64,000 bases of DNA from a virus (IMGVR_UViG_3300042898_006838:62001-126000); one strand, 5' to 3'. Positions 25,590-35,108 are shown, numbered from the stretch's first letter. Notes: generated by a model from the sequence alone, not told the origin. Numbers and translations: made by a program.

Positions 25590-28500
25590 ATGGCCTATGA
25601 AGAACCAGGGATCAAAGTCATTCAGCAGCTGTCACAGGCTGCTGCAAACATCGCCGCGGCGACGCAGGCTGCGACGCTGGTTGGCGAGCTCTACGAGGTC
25701 TTCAGTGACCGAGTGCTGACCAGGCGCTATGACGCGTTGACCGGCGCCGGAAGCCAGGCTTTCACCTGGCCAGGGAAGAAGACGACGTCTGTCGTCGATC
25801 TCGCTGGCGTCCGCAAGGACACGGCTGAGCCCGACAGCCAGCTCGACGAATACGCCGTATTCCCACTGGCGTTCAAACTCCGTGACCCGATCACGAGCCA
25901 GATCTTTTCCATCGACAAAATCTCCGGTGTCTTCGGCGTAAGCCAGACCGGGTTTTCGCTGGCCGAGAAGGTGGACGCCGCCGGCGCCCGTCTCTCCGGT
26001 GCCGTGGGAACTGGCGCCCAGGCCAACCGCCTTCACTCCCGCCTCGGCGGCGCGGTGAACGCCGGCGTCAGCGTCGGTGACCGCGTGCGCGTGACCAACG
26101 CGCCGACCTTGCCCATCTTCGACATCCGCGGCAAGGTCACGGCCTTCGCCGACGACGACGTCACGTTCCAGGGCGACGGCACCCAGTTCAAGGTCAACGC
26201 CTCGACCGCCGCCGGCTCGGCGACGTTCGTGGCCACGGTCACGGACAAGGCCGTCACGCTCCCGGCCACCGGCGTCATCCGCGTCGACAGCGGCGGCAAG
26301 ACCGAGGATCTGGCCTACGGCAGCGTCTCCGTCGCCGGCCTCGTCCACACCTTCACGCTCGCGGGCGCCACGCTCACGCGCCTGCAGCATGACGCGCAGG
26401 TCGACGTCAAACTCCTGGTCCGCAATACCGTGAACATGGCGTTGACCGACGGCAACATCGTCGCCTCCAGCGGTCACGTCGCGTCGGCTGCCGGCGGACT
26501 GACCGGTCGCCTGAACCAGCGCATCGCAATCTGGCCCGAGAACCTGTGGGTCAACACCGGATCCGTTGCCGGCGGCGGATTCCGAGTCAACACCAGTGAC
26601 CTGACGCTGACGGAAGCCCATGTTGGACGCCTGGCCACGGTGTGGACCGACACTTCCGGCGTAACCTTCGCCACCGGCGCCAGTGTCGGCGGCGTCTCGG
26701 TCCTGGAGTTTGAGGACACGACCAACAGCCCGTTCCTGGCTGCTCACGTCGGACTCGTCATCAAGATCGGCAGCGAATACCGCCGCGTCACCAGTGTCGT
26801 CTCGGCTTCGAAGATCACGTACAGCGGCGCCAAGATCACCAACGCCGCCGGCATCACATTCTTCCTGTACGTGACGCCAGTCGTGTGCACGATCACGGCC
26901 GTCGACGTCGCCGGCGGTGGCAGTGACTTCTTCGTGGACACGGCTGTCTCGGCTGTGGCCGGTGCTCTGCCGGTGGTTATCCACCGACCCGAGTACCGCG
27001 ACGTCACCAGCGTCGTCACCGACTTTGACGTCGTGTACAGCGGCAGCGCCATCGTCCCGGACACGACCTTCGGCCGCTTCACGCCCGTGTCTCTCTTCAC
27101 CGAGAGCATGACGTTTGAGGTCATGCCAGACTTCGAGTTGCTGACCAGCTTCCGCGCCCTGGACATCGCGGCCGTAAACGACACGCTCGCCGTGTCGACG
27201 ATCAGCGAGGTTCAGAGCCTGGGAGCCGTCCACAAGGCCAACCCCTTACTCTGGGCCGCCAACTCCGCCTTGCTGGCTATGGGCACCACCGACGTGCCCG
27301 TGCTCCTGCAGTCCGTCGACCTGTTCAGCGACGCGCTGAGCGGATCAAAGTCCGGGTTCCCCGAGGACCGGCAGGAGGCGCTTGGCTACGGCCTGGCGCT
27401 TGAAATCCTGTCAAGCCAGGATAGCCCGTACTTCCTGGTGCCACTGACCAGGGACGAGAGTGTGCGCTCGGCATTCCGTGGTCACGTCCTGGCACAGAGC
27501 CAGCCGACGGCGAAGCATGAGCGCGTGGTCTACCAGACCTACGACCTCCCGCTCGGAGACGTCGAGAGCGTCGAGGGCCTGATCGCCCCCGGCTTCAACG
27601 GCGGCAACAAGCGCATCACCGACATCGGCGCCGGCTTCATCTCCACCCACGGCCTGATCCCCGGCAACGCCGTCGTGATCCAGAAGCCTGCGGCCTTCGC
27701 CGGCAGCTACGTCATCGCCGCGGGCAGCGACGACGACAACCTGGTCCTCGAAGGCACGCCCTGGCAGCAGGATGGCGCCGGCTCGTTCCTGTCCGCGGCC
27801 AAGGAGTTCTCGGTTGCCAACGCTGACACCACGGTCACAAACGTCGTCGACTCGGCGACCAGCGGCGTGTGGAAGGACGTGCAGCCCGGCGACTACCTGC
27901 TGCTCGGCAGCCAGACGCGTCTGATCACGGCCGTCAGCAACTTCGCCCCGGGCACCAACAACCGCCTGGCCTACAGCGGTTCGGCGCTGACGCCGGCGGC
28001 GGCGTCGCAGAGCGTCTCGATCCTGCGCACCAGCGTCGGAGTCGAGTTCTACGCCAAGCCCATGGACAAGACCGAGCAGGCGGCGGCCATCGCCGCCATC
28101 AGCCAGGGTCTCGGCAGCCGTCGCTACGTCAACTTCTGGCCCGACTCCGTCGAGCAGATCACGGGCACTGACACGCAGGGTAACGAAGTCAAGGAGCTGG
28201 TCCCCAGCTTCTACGCCGCGGCGGCCGAGGCCGGTCGTGACAGCGTTATCCCCAGCGCCCGTAGCTCCACCGGCATGTCGCTGGCCGGTTTCACGGGCCT
28301 CGACCACAGCAACCGCTACTTCTCGACGGCTCAGCTGAACGTCATCGCCGGCGGCGGCTGGTCGATCCTGGAGCAGAAGGTCGTCGGAGGTCCGGTGACG
28401 ATGCGGCACCTGTTGACCACGGACATGTCCACGGTCAAGAGCCAGGAGCTCAGCTTCACGAAGAACGTCGACAACATGGCCAAGGTCAAGCGCGCGAGCA

Positions 28501-28754
28501 CTGAGCCCTTGCTCAACGACGACAGCGGCCGAGTGAACATCACCCAGGACCTGCTGACGTCGCTGGCCTTCCCGTTCCAAGGCATCTACGAGAGCTTCGT
28601 TCGCACCGGTCAGCTGGTGCGCACGAGTGGCAAGCCGGCGTACAAGATCCTGTCCATCCGACAGGACCCGCTGAACGCCGACTGCATCCTCGAAGACGTC
28701 GAGCTCAACGTGCCCCTGCCCGCCAACCGTGTCGTGGTGACGTTCGTCATCTGA
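25590..28754 (+). CDS. Tail sheath protein (1054 aa)
   Basis: The contractile sheath. It opens with the familiar sheath start (YEEPGIKVIQQLSQAAANIA, then LVGELYEVF), and the last 120 residues (SLAFPFQGIYESFVRTGQLV ... LEDVELNVPLPANRVVVTF) match the conserved sheath core that interlocks subunits. At 1054 residues it is far longer than common sheaths. The middle holds Thr/Val/Gly-rich beta domains, with three related strand motifs near residues 396, 468 and 775 (YRRVTSVV...ITYSGAKIT, YRDVTSVV...VVYSGSAIV, TRLITAVS...LAYSGSALT). The tail tube gene follows immediately. Confidence 0.9.
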   Translation: MAYEEPGIKVIQQLSQAAANIAAATQAATLVGELYEVFSDRVLTRRYDALTGAGSQAFTWPGKKTTSVVDLAGVRKDTAEPDSQLDEYAVFPLAFKLRDPITSQIFSIDKISGVFGVSQTGFSLAEKVDAAGARLSGAVGTGAQANRLHSRLGGAVNAGVSVGDRVRVTNAPTLPIFDIRGKVTAFADDDVTFQGDGTQFKVNASTAAGSATFVATVTDKAVTLPATGVIRVDSGGKTEDLAYGSVSVAGLVHTFTLAGATLTRLQHDAQVDVKLLVRNTVNMALTDGNIVASSGHVASAAGGLTGRLNQRIAIWPENLWVNTGSVAGGGFRVNTSDLTLTEAHVGRLATVWTDTSGVTFATGASVGGVSVLEFEDTTNSPFLAAHVGLVIKIGSEYRRVTSVVSASKITYSGAKITNAAGITFFLYVTPVVCTITAVDVAGGGSDFFVDTAVSAVAGALPVVIHRPEYRDVTSVVTDFDVVYSGSAIVPDTTFGRFTPVSLFTESMTFEVMPDFELLTSFRALDIAAVNDTLAVSTISEVQSLGAVHKANPLLWAANSALLAMGTTDVPVLLQSVDLFSDALSGSKSGFPEDRQEALGYGLALEILSSQDSPYFLVPLTRDESVRSAFRGHVLAQSQPTAKHERVVYQTYDLPLGDVESVEGLIAPGFNGGNKRITDIGAGFISTHGLIPGNAVVIQKPAAFAGSYVIAAGSDDDNLVLEGTPWQQDGAGSFLSAAKEFSVANADTTVTNVVDSATSGVWKDVQPGDYLLLGSQTRLITAVSNFAPGTNNRLAYSGSALTPAAASQSVSILRTSVGVEFYAKPMDKTEQAAAIAAISQGLGSRRYVNFWPDSVEQITGTDTQGNEVKELVPSFYAAAAEAGRDSVIPSARSSTGMSLAGFTGLDHSNRYFSTAQLNVIAGGGWSILEQKVVGGPVTMRHLLTTDMSTVKSQELSFTKNVDNMAKVKRASTEPLLNDDSGRVNITQDLLTSLAFPFQGIYESFVRTGQLVRTSGKPAYKILSIRQDPLNADCILEDVELNVPLPANRVVVTFVI

Positions 28755-28772
28755 TCAGAGGAGGAACTGACC

Positions 28773-29444
28773 ATGCCCGTTCAAAAGAAATACGCAGCCA
28801 GCACCCTGAGCAACTGGAATTTCCGTCAGTTCCACCTGAACGTGGATCGAGGCGGAAAGAACCAGGGCCAGTTCATGACCCCGGAGGCGACGCTCATCGC
28901 CGCCGGCCCTGCTCGCCTTGAGGACCTGAGTGGTGCGGCGTTGGAGAAGCTCGTCATCCCCATCGCCATCACCGACAACGTGTCCGTGAACCAGAACAAG
29001 ATGCTGCAGCAGATCTTCGAGATCGGCAGCCGCCGCAGCTACTTCGTCAGCGGCCACACCACCGGCACCGTGGCTCTGGCGCGGCCGATGTTCAACGGCC
29101 CGAGCCTGATGCGCGTCCTCACCGGCGCGACCCAGGACACCGAGGGCTTGGACAACGACGCGGGCATGGACGTCATCAGCGGCGGCGACCCAGCCGGCCG
29201 GCAGTTCAACGACGAGACCGAGGCCACGTTCTACATCAACCTGCAGGCCGAGATCTTCGATCGGCCGACGGGGTTGATGGTGTACATGATCGACCAGCGG
29301 AACGTGCCCTACGGCGCGTTCTACATCGAGGACTGCAACATCAACGCTCACGGCTTCGGCGTCGCCAGCCAGGCCATGACCGTGGTCGAGAACGTGAGCA
29401 TGATGTTCGACCGCGTGGTGCCCGTGGCCGTCACCGCCGGCTAA
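28773..29444 (+). CDS. Tail tube protein
   Basis: 223 residues behind GAGGAGG, directly after the sheath. A beta-rich domain (FRQFHLNVDRGG, ATFYINLQAEIFDRPTGLMV) and the late strand YGAFYIEDCNINAHGFGVAS, a phrase of the type seen in contractile tail tubes. It should polymerise as hexameric rings inside the sheath. It is the last gene before a double terminator. Confidence 0.85.
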   Translation: MPVQKKYAASTLSNWNFRQFHLNVDRGGKNQGQFMTPEATLIAAGPARLEDLSGAALEKLVIPIAITDNVSVNQNKMLQQIFEIGSRRSYFVSGHTTGTVALARPMFNGPSLMRVLTGATQDTEGLDNDAGMDVISGGDPAGRQFNDETEATFYINLQAEIFDRPTGLMVYMIDQRNVPYGAFYIEDCNINAHGFGVASQAMTVVENVSMMFDRVVPVAVTAG

Positions 29445-29466
29445 AAAAAACCGCTGTCGGTTTTTT
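29443..29466 (+). terminator. Terminator after the tail tube gene
   Basis: AAAAAACCG-CTGT-CGGTTTTTT, perfectly symmetric, so it should work on both strands. It closes the plus-strand structural block. Confidence 0.85.
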
Positions 29467-29470
29467 CGCA

Positions 29471-29500
29471 GACAAAGCCGCCGTGACTGGCGGCTTTGTC
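29471..29500. terminator. Second hairpin between convergent blocks
   Basis: Perfect 12-bp stem GACAAAGCCGCC/GGCGGCTTTGTC with a six-base loop, four bases after the first terminator and four before the stop of the minus-strand gene. With the adjacent symmetric hairpin it forms a bidirectional barrier between head-on transcription units. Confidence 0.7.
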
Positions 29501-29503
29501 GTG

Positions 29504-29941
29504 TCAGTACCAGCCGGAGCGGTTGCTGGCGCGCCGGGCCGCGCGAGCCTCGGCCTCTTCGTCCTCGCGGCGAGCGCTGTCCAGATCATCCGCCATCCGC
29601 TGCCTGTGCTTGGGCAGCTGCCAGCACTCCTTGCAGACGACCAGAGCTTTGTCGCCCTGGGCGGCGTAGAAGTCGTACCACTCCCATTCCCAAGTCTCGC
29701 TGCGCGGCTTGGTCGTGGAGCAATCTCGACAGACTACCTTCTCCTCACCCTCCGACCGCCGGTGCTGTTCAGCACACGAGGCGCACATGGCGCACCCGTC
29801 TCCGTCGAGCTCGCTGCGGCAGAAGCTGTCTACTTCGATCCGCGCGATCACCAGCGGTTCGTGGCCGCAGGTGCCAACGGTCCCACGAGCGACGAGGGCT
29901 TCGATGTCCTTCTTATAAGTCTTCGTGACGAACCAGTTCAT
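29504..29941 (-). CDS. Cysteine-rich zinc-binding protein
   Basis: 145 residues with CAMCASC, CRDC and CKEC pairs and an early isolated cysteine, so probably two zinc sites. The C-terminal tail is Arg/Ala/Glu-rich. The leader carries a GGGCATAAC element and GGAGGTGAG before the ATG. No family is recognised. It is the last gene of the long minus-strand block. Confidence 0.7.
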   Translation of the reverse strand: MNWFVTKTYKKDIEALVARGTVGTCGHEPLVIARIEVDSFCRSELDGDGCAMCASCAEQHRRSEGEEKVVCRDCSTTKPRSETWEWEWYDFYAAQGDKALVVCKECWQLPKHRQRMADDLDSARREDEEAEARAARRASNRSGWY

Positions 29942-29958
29942 ATCTCACCTCCACGACT

Positions 29959-29967
29959 GTTATGCCC
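29959..29967 (-). promoter_or_regulatory. GGGCATAAC element, copy 2
   Basis: 17 bases before the ATG at 29941. It sits in the loop of an 8-bp inverted repeat (CCTCCACG/CGTGGAGG), whose right arm contains the Shine-Dalgarno bases. Confidence 0.5.
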
Positions 29968-29984
29968 GTGGAGGCGAGCGATCT

Positions 29985-30425
29985 TCACCAGCTGCCGCTG
30001 GCCTGGTGCCACTGCCGCATCTTGGCCATGACCATGGCCGTGGTCGAGGCCTGGCTCGTGGTCTTGACCAGCTTCTGGTCGTAGAAGATGGCGGTCATGG
30101 AGAAGAGCTTGAGAGCCGGCGGCAGGCCCGGGTTCTCAATCTCCCACTGCCTGGGGTCGAAGTAGTCCAGGAACCGCATACCCGCGCTCTCGGTGAAGAC
30201 GTCGATGAGCGCGTGCTGGAACACGATCTTGGCCCGGTCGTAGTTGATCCCGGGCCTAACCTGGACCTTGACGATCAGCGTCTGCTCGCTGGGCTTGAAC
30301 TCACTCTGGCCCTTGGTGACCTCGACCATGTACGGCTCACCGGCCTCGACGCCGGCGCGCGCCGAGACCAGGGCCGTGGGACGAACGCCGCCGCGGAGTG
30401 CTTGTCGCTTCTGTTCTTTGTCCAT
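29985..30425 (-). CDS. Unknown protein, 146 aa
   Basis: The ATG at 30425 is preferred over a TTG eight codons upstream. The sequence reads as a mixed alpha/beta domain (LIVKVQVRPGINYDRAKIVF, RFLDYFDPRQWEIENPGLPP) with a helical C-terminus. No motif is recognised. No clear Shine-Dalgarno site. Confidence 0.6.
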   Translation of the reverse strand: MDKEQKRQALRGGVRPTALVSARAGVEAGEPYMVEVTKGQSEFKPSEQTLIVKVQVRPGINYDRAKIVFQHALIDVFTESAGMRFLDYFDPRQWEIENPGLPPALKLFSMTAIFYDQKLVKTTSQASTTAMVMAKMRQWHQASGSW

Positions 30426-30451
30426 GACCAAAGCTGACACAGAAGACAACG

Positions 30452-30955
30452 TCAGCCAACTGCTTTCATCATCTCGTCAAGCACCGAGTACTCGTGACCA
30501 CATGCCGGGCAGGTCAGGCTGTGACGGTCGGCGCATTCCCGACACAACACGTCCTGGCAGCAGCTCTGCTCCACGTAGTCGTCGGTCAGGTCCCCGCAGT
30601 TGCTCAGCGTGCACTGACAGTGCGTGACCTCGATGTCGTCCCAGGTCAAGCCCACGATCTCCATGATCAGGTCGTCAGCTCCCTTGTGACACCTGATCTC
30701 GTCGTAGAGCCACTGCATGTGGTCGTCGAAGGACTCGTAGGCCCAGGCCTGCTTGTCGCTGCAGTCCTCTGGGGCATCGCTGAAGTCGCTGAAGTCCCAG
30801 CCATCGAACTCGGAGTAGTAGAGGTAGCACTCGCGGTAGGCGACATCGGCCTGCGTCAGGGCCTCAGTCAGCGTCTTGACCTTGTCGTAGACCTTCAGGC
30901 CCTTGATCCTGACCCTCTTCTCCAGCGAACTCTGAAACATGTCCCTCACGCCCAT
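30452..30955 (-). CDS. Zinc-binding acidic protein
   Basis: About 167 residues; ATG at 30955 or 30940. The N-terminus is basic (EKRVRIKGLKVYDKVK), the middle aromatic and acidic (YLYYSEFDGWDFSDFSD). The last 55 residues hold eight cysteines, including HCQC, CCQDVLCREC and CPAC, consistent with a RING-like or double zinc ribbon. It ends VLDEMMKAV, similar to the C-terminal box in several neighbours. It overlaps the upstream gene by about 90 bases. Confidence 0.6.
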   Translation of the reverse strand: MGVRDMFQSSLEKRVRIKGLKVYDKVKTLTEALTQADVAYRECYLYYSEFDGWDFSDFSDAPEDCSDKQAWAYESFDDHMQWLYDEIRCHKGADDLIMEIVGLTWDDIEVTHCQCTLSNCGDLTDDYVEQSCCQDVLCRECADRHSLTCPACGHEYSVLDEMMKAVG

Positions 30956-31442
30956 CAGCCACCGCCTTTGCCATGTCCAGGGCCACGCTGTCGACATCGT
31001 CGTCGCACGTGATCCAGAGTTGAACGCCGAAGACCTTGACGTGTTTCCAGGCCACGTGCCCACCTTCTTCGTCGACGACCACGAACAGGTCACCGACGAC
31101 CAGGTAGTCGTCCGGCGGACCGCCGCTGACTTCATCCGCCACGTCGATACTGTCGTCGTAAGCGGCGCTGGCGATGGCGGACGAGATCTCGTTGCTCGCC
31201 TGCTCGTAGGCCAGGATACCGAGCCCGTCGCTGATCGACGGCGAGGTTGGGAAGTGGCCTTTGACGTAGACCTGTTCAGCTAGCCTCAGCAGTTCGCTGT
31301 CTTCTAGCTGGCTGCCGAGGTCGTAGCCGCTGAGCCAGTCGCCGACGTGGTCGCTGATGTCTCGCTCCCGGTAGCTGCCACTGGCGGCGACGTTGGAAAA
31401 GAAATCGTTTCCGCAGTCTTTGATTATTTCATTGAGTGTCAT
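30864..31442 (-). CDS. Unknown acidic protein
   Basis: 192 residues; the ATG overlaps the end of the upstream gene (ATGACA within its last codons). It appears globular: helical N-terminus (TLNEIIKDCGNDFFSNVAAS), then a beta segment (YLVVGDLFVVVDEEGG, KVFGVQLWITCDDD). The final 30 residues are Gly/Glu/Gln-rich and overlap the next gene, so they may be a late extension. No family is recognised. Confidence 0.55.
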   Translation of the reverse strand: MTLNEIIKDCGNDFFSNVAASGSYRERDISDHVGDWLSGYDLGSQLEDSELLRLAEQVYVKGHFPTSPSISDGLGILAYEQASNEISSAIASAAYDDSIDVADEVSGGPPDDYLVVGDLFVVVDEEGGHVAWKHVKVFGVQLWITCDDDVDSVALDMAKAVADGREGHVSEFAGEEGQDQGPEGLRQGQDAD

Positions 31443-31665
31443 TCACAGCCTCCTCCATCTCCTCAAGAACACTTGCTTCGTCAGGCGACTGCCATTCGCC
31501 GTCGGGGTCAATGAACCAGCGACAGCTTTCGCAGGAGCTGCCGGCCCAGGACTCAAGGTCCTGCAGCAGCACCGACTCGCTGTCACCGTCGCCACCGGCG
31601 CAGTCGGGACAGAAAAAGGCCCCGTCACAGACGAGGCCAATCACTTCCCAGATCTTGCGGCCCAC
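31429..31665 (-). CDS. Small four-cysteine zinc protein with C-terminal EEM box
   Basis: 78 residues from a GTG. CPDC and CESC pairs frame a zinc site. The C-terminus VLEEMEEAVNDTQ is one of the recurring boxes; its codons contain GGAGGAGG and the ATG of the next gene, so it is translationally coupled. Confidence 0.6.
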   Translation of the reverse strand: MGRKIWEVIGLVCDGAFFCPDCAGGDGDSESVLLQDLESWAGSSCESCRWFIDPDGEWQSPDEASVLEEMEEAVNDTQ

Positions 31666-31668
31666 GGC

Positions 31669-32013
31669 CTAGGTCTTGACCCTGGACTCCGGCGGCAGGA
31701 TTGCTCGCCGAGCCAGGTCCTGTGGCAGGTCACGGACGATGACGTCCAAGACCTTGTCCGGGTCCATGTCCGCGCTGATGCCGGCACGAGCCATGGTCCC
31801 GCGGTCGACGTGGCCGCCGTGGGTCAGCAGGTGGGCGATACGGGCCCTGAGCGCCGACGTCTCCAGGGCCTCGGCGGTGGCCAGCAGCGTCTCCTCCCAA
31901 CGCCTCTGCTCCCTGTCGCTGGCGCAGATGCCGACGAATGCCGGGTGACGACTCCGCAGGTAGTCGCTGCCGGGGATGCGGTCTGTCTCTTTCGTTCCTG
32001 GCTTGATGCTCAT
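31669..32013 (-). CDS. Unknown helical protein
   Basis: 114 residues, ATGA overlap with the nuclease gene upstream. Mostly helical (QRRWEETLLATAEALETSAL, ARIAHLLTHGG). Translational coupling suggests a role with the Cas4-like nuclease, but no motif supports this. Confidence 0.6.
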   Translation of the reverse strand: MSIKPGTKETDRIPGSDYLRSRHPAFVGICASDREQRRWEETLLATAEALETSALRARIAHLLTHGGHVDRGTMARAGISADMDPDKVLDVIVRDLPQDLARRAILPPESRVKT

Positions 32014-33350
32014 GACTTGCTCCTGTCGCTGGCCGTGCGGACTCGCCCGGCCACCTGACGTTGTGGTTTCTCTGGCTTCACTGGCTTCGGCCCGGGCTTC
32101 ACGGCCGTCCGCTTCCTGGGCTTGAAGACGTCGAACTCTGTCTCGATCTCCTGCGAACGCGCCGGCTCCAGGGCCTTGTTCACGTCCTCGTGCTTGGCGA
32201 GCTTCTTCACTTCAGCGAGGTTCAGGCTCGTGAACTCGCTGAGCTTGTGACCCTCGACGACGCCGGTGTCGATGAGGCCTTTGATGATGCTCAGCGTCTT
32301 GTTCTTGTCGTAGCGCGTCATCTCGTGGGCGTTGAAACCGACCCCGGTCTCCTCGTCCAGGAGCACGACGCCGTGTTCCTGCGTGAAGGCACGCAGGGCC
32401 TTCTTCACACCCGCCACCCGCTCCTGGTTCACGATCAACCAGGCCGCAGCCTCCCTGGCGCTGACCATGTCCGTGGGCGTGGTCATTGACGGCTCCAGCA
32501 CCTTGTTGCCGGCGCTGCAGCTGGCCAGATATCGGCAGTACTGGCACTTCCCGAAACCAGGCTCTGGCTGGATCTTGTCTTCGGTGATCATGGACTTGAA
32601 ACGCGCCCGCATCTGCAGACGTGACCAGGCCAAGGCGATTTGCTCGCGGCTGAAGTCCACGATATCCGTGACCCCGTACTGGAAGTAGTAGATGCCGGCA
32701 CGGAAGCGTGTGAACTGCGGGTACTTGTGCATGGCCAGGGTCAGGTAGCCACACAGCTGCTCATCGGTCGACAGCTCGCTGTCGCTGAACATGGCCGGTC
32801 TGTTCTTGAAGTCGATGATCGTCAGCAGACCGTCACCGCTGTCCTCGGCGTAGTCGACGACGCCGCGCCATCCGTCTTCCGGACATGTGTCGAAGGGCAC
32901 GACGTTTCCCGCGGCGTCGATGGCCAGCTTCAGCTCGTTGCCAATCATCCGGTCGCGGATGAAGGCATTTCGCTCCTCGACCGTGATGTCGCTTGTGATA
33001 CGGAATCGGCGATAGAACGTGGCCATGCGCTCGTCGACGATGTCGACAGCCGAGATCATGTCACCGGCATCCTTCATCACCTCCTGGCTCACGGACAGCG
33101 AGCTCAGGTGACCGGAGACCTTGGCCTCGGCTGCCAGGGCCTGGGACGGAAGACCCAGGCCAGAGATAGCCCGCAGCTGCAGATCGGCTCCCGTGTGCAG
33201 TAGCGTGCCGAGACGTGTCCTGTCGATCTCCAGCAGCCTCTCCGGACGCGGCTCCGGTGGCAGCTTCAACACCTTCTCCTTGTACAGGGCCAGGGAGCAG
33301 GAACTGGCTCGGCTATAGGACCATGGTCCCTTGAGAACTGTCTTCGTCAT
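32010..33350 (-). CDS. Cas4/RecB-like PD-(D/E)XK nuclease with Fe-S cysteines
   Basis: 446 residues from the ATG at 33350 (GGAGG eight bases upstream). The nuclease core shows H52 (GTLLHTG), D167 (GVVDY) and D180-F-K182 (IIDFKNRP), followed by a Q-containing helix (STDEQLCGYL). Cysteines C18, C269, C272 and C278 have the split 1+3 arrangement of the 4Fe-4S cluster in Cas4 and AddB-type nucleases. The C-terminal 160 residues are an extra helical region with a Lys/Pro tail. It overlaps the helicase stop by ATGA, so the pair probably acts together in DNA end processing or recombination. Confidence 0.85.
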   Translation of the reverse strand: MTKTVLKGPWSYSRASSCSLALYKEKVLKLPPEPRPERLLEIDRTRLGTLLHTGADLQLRAISGLGLPSQALAAEAKVSGHLSSLSVSQEVMKDAGDMISAVDIVDERMATFYRRFRITSDITVEERNAFIRDRMIGNELKLAIDAAGNVVPFDTCPEDGWRGVVDYAEDSGDGLLTIIDFKNRPAMFSDSELSTDEQLCGYLTLAMHKYPQFTRFRAGIYYFQYGVTDIVDFSREQIALAWSRLQMRARFKSMITEDKIQPEPGFGKCQYCRYLASCSAGNKVLEPSMTTPTDMVSAREAAAWLIVNQERVAGVKKALRAFTQEHGVVLLDEETGVGFNAHEMTRYDKNKTLSIIKGLIDTGVVEGHKLSEFTSLNLAEVKKLAKHEDVNKALEPARSQEIETEFDVFKPRKRTAVKPGPKPVKPEKPQRQVAGRVRTASDRSKS

Positions 33351-35074
33351 TTGATTGCCTCCTGAAACCAAGCGGGTAACTGCTTCTTGTTGGCGGATAG
33401 GAACCTGTTGAAACGACTGTCGAGAATGTAGGTACGGCAGCTGTCTTCGGCGCTGCGCATACCTCGTCCGTAGGTCTGAACCAGGGTCAGGCATGCACGC
33501 CAGTCGCTGAACCTGGGATCAATCTCCGAACGCGCCTTCACGCGCTTGCTCGGGTACTGGTAGGGCAGACGGATGATGATCTGGAAGCGGCACAGGTCGT
33601 CCTTGAAGTCGTAGCCCTCGGTGAGCCCGACTCCGACCAGCACCGCGTCCTTTGCATCGCCTCCGGACAGGAACTTGTTCACCACCGACACCCTGTCGTC
33701 CTTGCCGTGCCAGACGAACCTCTTCTTCTCCAGCACCGCCGACAAGGCCTCAGACATCTGGTAGCTAGTGCAGTGCACCACGCCCCTGACGCCCCTGTTC
33801 TCGTCGACGATCTCTGAGATGGCTTTCGACAAGGCCTCGAAGTTCCCCTCGTAGCCCTTGAAGCCCATGTCCCCGACGTACCTGCGGATCAAGGGCCTCC
33901 TGTCAGCCGGGAACGTGCTGGGTACCGACAGGTGCCTGGTGTTCTCGGTGCTGAGGTTGACGCTGCGGCTGAAGGCCTTGTCTCCGTCCAGGAACGTGGC
34001 GGAAAGAAGCAGGCGCTTGTGCCCCCACTTCAACAACGCCTCCTTGACGAAGCGTCCGGCCTTCACCGGCTCCAGCCTGACGCTGTCGCTGCCGATCTCA
34101 GCCACCCAGGGCATAGGCGACTTACCGTTGTTGCTGGCGACGTAGCGGCCGATGCGCTGCTTGATGTCCGTCGCCTTCTTGACCATGTCCGCCAGGTGCT
34201 TGAGGTTCGCGCCGGCACCGGGCCTGTGGCTGGCCTGGTAGCTGACACGCTCGTTGGACAGGTCCTGGCTGAGTTTTACCAGCCTGTCGTCAAGGCTCTT
34301 GCTCACGACCTGGACCCAGGCTGACACCACCCTCGCGTCGTCACTGGCCGGCGTGGTCCATGGCAGGCCCAGAAACCTGAATGCCGGTGACATCAAGTCC
34401 ACGGACGCAAAGGACACGATCTTGTCCTCGATGTTGTGAGCCTCATCGAGAGTGATCAGGGCCCGTGGAGACGGGAAGGCGCCGCCGAGCGTGCACTGGC
34501 TGAGGAAGCTGTCGAAGTTATGCAAGGCAATCGGCGTCCAGCGAGCCGTGTCCTTGGCGTCTTGGTACGAGCACTTGCCGGCTCCGCAGCCGGCGCTGCC
34601 GTAGAAGAGGTCGGCGTCGTGGCAGCTGAAGTCATGCAATCCTCCGGAAGACGACCCCATCAGCGACAACGTGTCTCTCGGATCCTTGCTGCACGGATAG
34701 TTGCCCTTGCCTTTGATCAGCGACACGAGGCCGCGGGTCTTGAGGTAGGCGTCCTGCAGTAGCTTCATGCTGGTGATGACGTGAGCCTGGCCCGGGGCCA
34801 TGATCGCGTAGGCCTCGTCAACCGCGTTCTTTGGCAGGAATCGAGCTCGGTGCAGGAGTGCGGGAAAGCCGTGGGTCATGTACAGAGCCACGGTCTTGGC
34901 GATGTCAGTCTTGCCGCTGCCCGTGGGCGCCTCGATGACCACGGTGTCGGTGTCCGAGTCCACCAGGGCCTGAAGCGCGTCACGGATGACTTCAAACTGA
35001 TGCCGTCTGTAGCTCGGCCCGCCACCGGCGGTACGGTGTGGGAAAAGCTCATGAATCAAGTTCTCGTCAATCAC
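33347..35074 (-). CDS. XPD/DinG-like superfamily 2 helicase
   Basis: 575 residues from a GTG. Walker A APTGSGKT (49-56), DEAH in TLDEAHNIED, LLSATFLDG motif III, and C-terminal motifs LVGVGLTEGYDF and QTYGRGMRS. Cysteines between Walker A and DEAH (YPCSKD, SCHDAD, GCGAGKC) can hold the 4Fe-4S cluster typical of 5'-3' XPD/DinG helicases. It lies between SSB and the Cas4-like nuclease, so it may unwind DNA for resection or repair. Confidence 0.9.
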   Translation of the reverse strand: MIDENLIHELFPHRTAGGGPSYRRHQFEVIRDALQALVDSDTDTVVIEAPTGSGKTDIAKTVALYMTHGFPALLHRARFLPKNAVDEAYAIMAPGQAHVITSMKLLQDAYLKTRGLVSLIKGKGNYPCSKDPRDTLSLMGSSSGGLHDFSCHDADLFYGSAGCGAGKCSYQDAKDTARWTPIALHNFDSFLSQCTLGGAFPSPRALITLDEAHNIEDKIVSFASVDLMSPAFRFLGLPWTTPASDDARVVSAWVQVVSKSLDDRLVKLSQDLSNERVSYQASHRPGAGANLKHLADMVKKATDIKQRIGRYVASNNGKSPMPWVAEIGSDSVRLEPVKAGRFVKEALLKWGHKRLLLSATFLDGDKAFSRSVNLSTENTRHLSVPSTFPADRRPLIRRYVGDMGFKGYEGNFEALSKAISEIVDENRGVRGVVHCTSYQMSEALSAVLEKKRFVWHGKDDRVSVVNKFLSGGDAKDAVLVGVGLTEGYDFKDDLCRFQIIIRLPYQYPSKRVKARSEIDPRFSDWRACLTLVQTYGRGMRSAEDSCRTYILDSRFNRFLSANKKQLPAWFQEAIK

Positions 35075-35108
35075 GTGGCGCGCTCCAGGTCATGTTGTTG
35101 TCAGCCCT

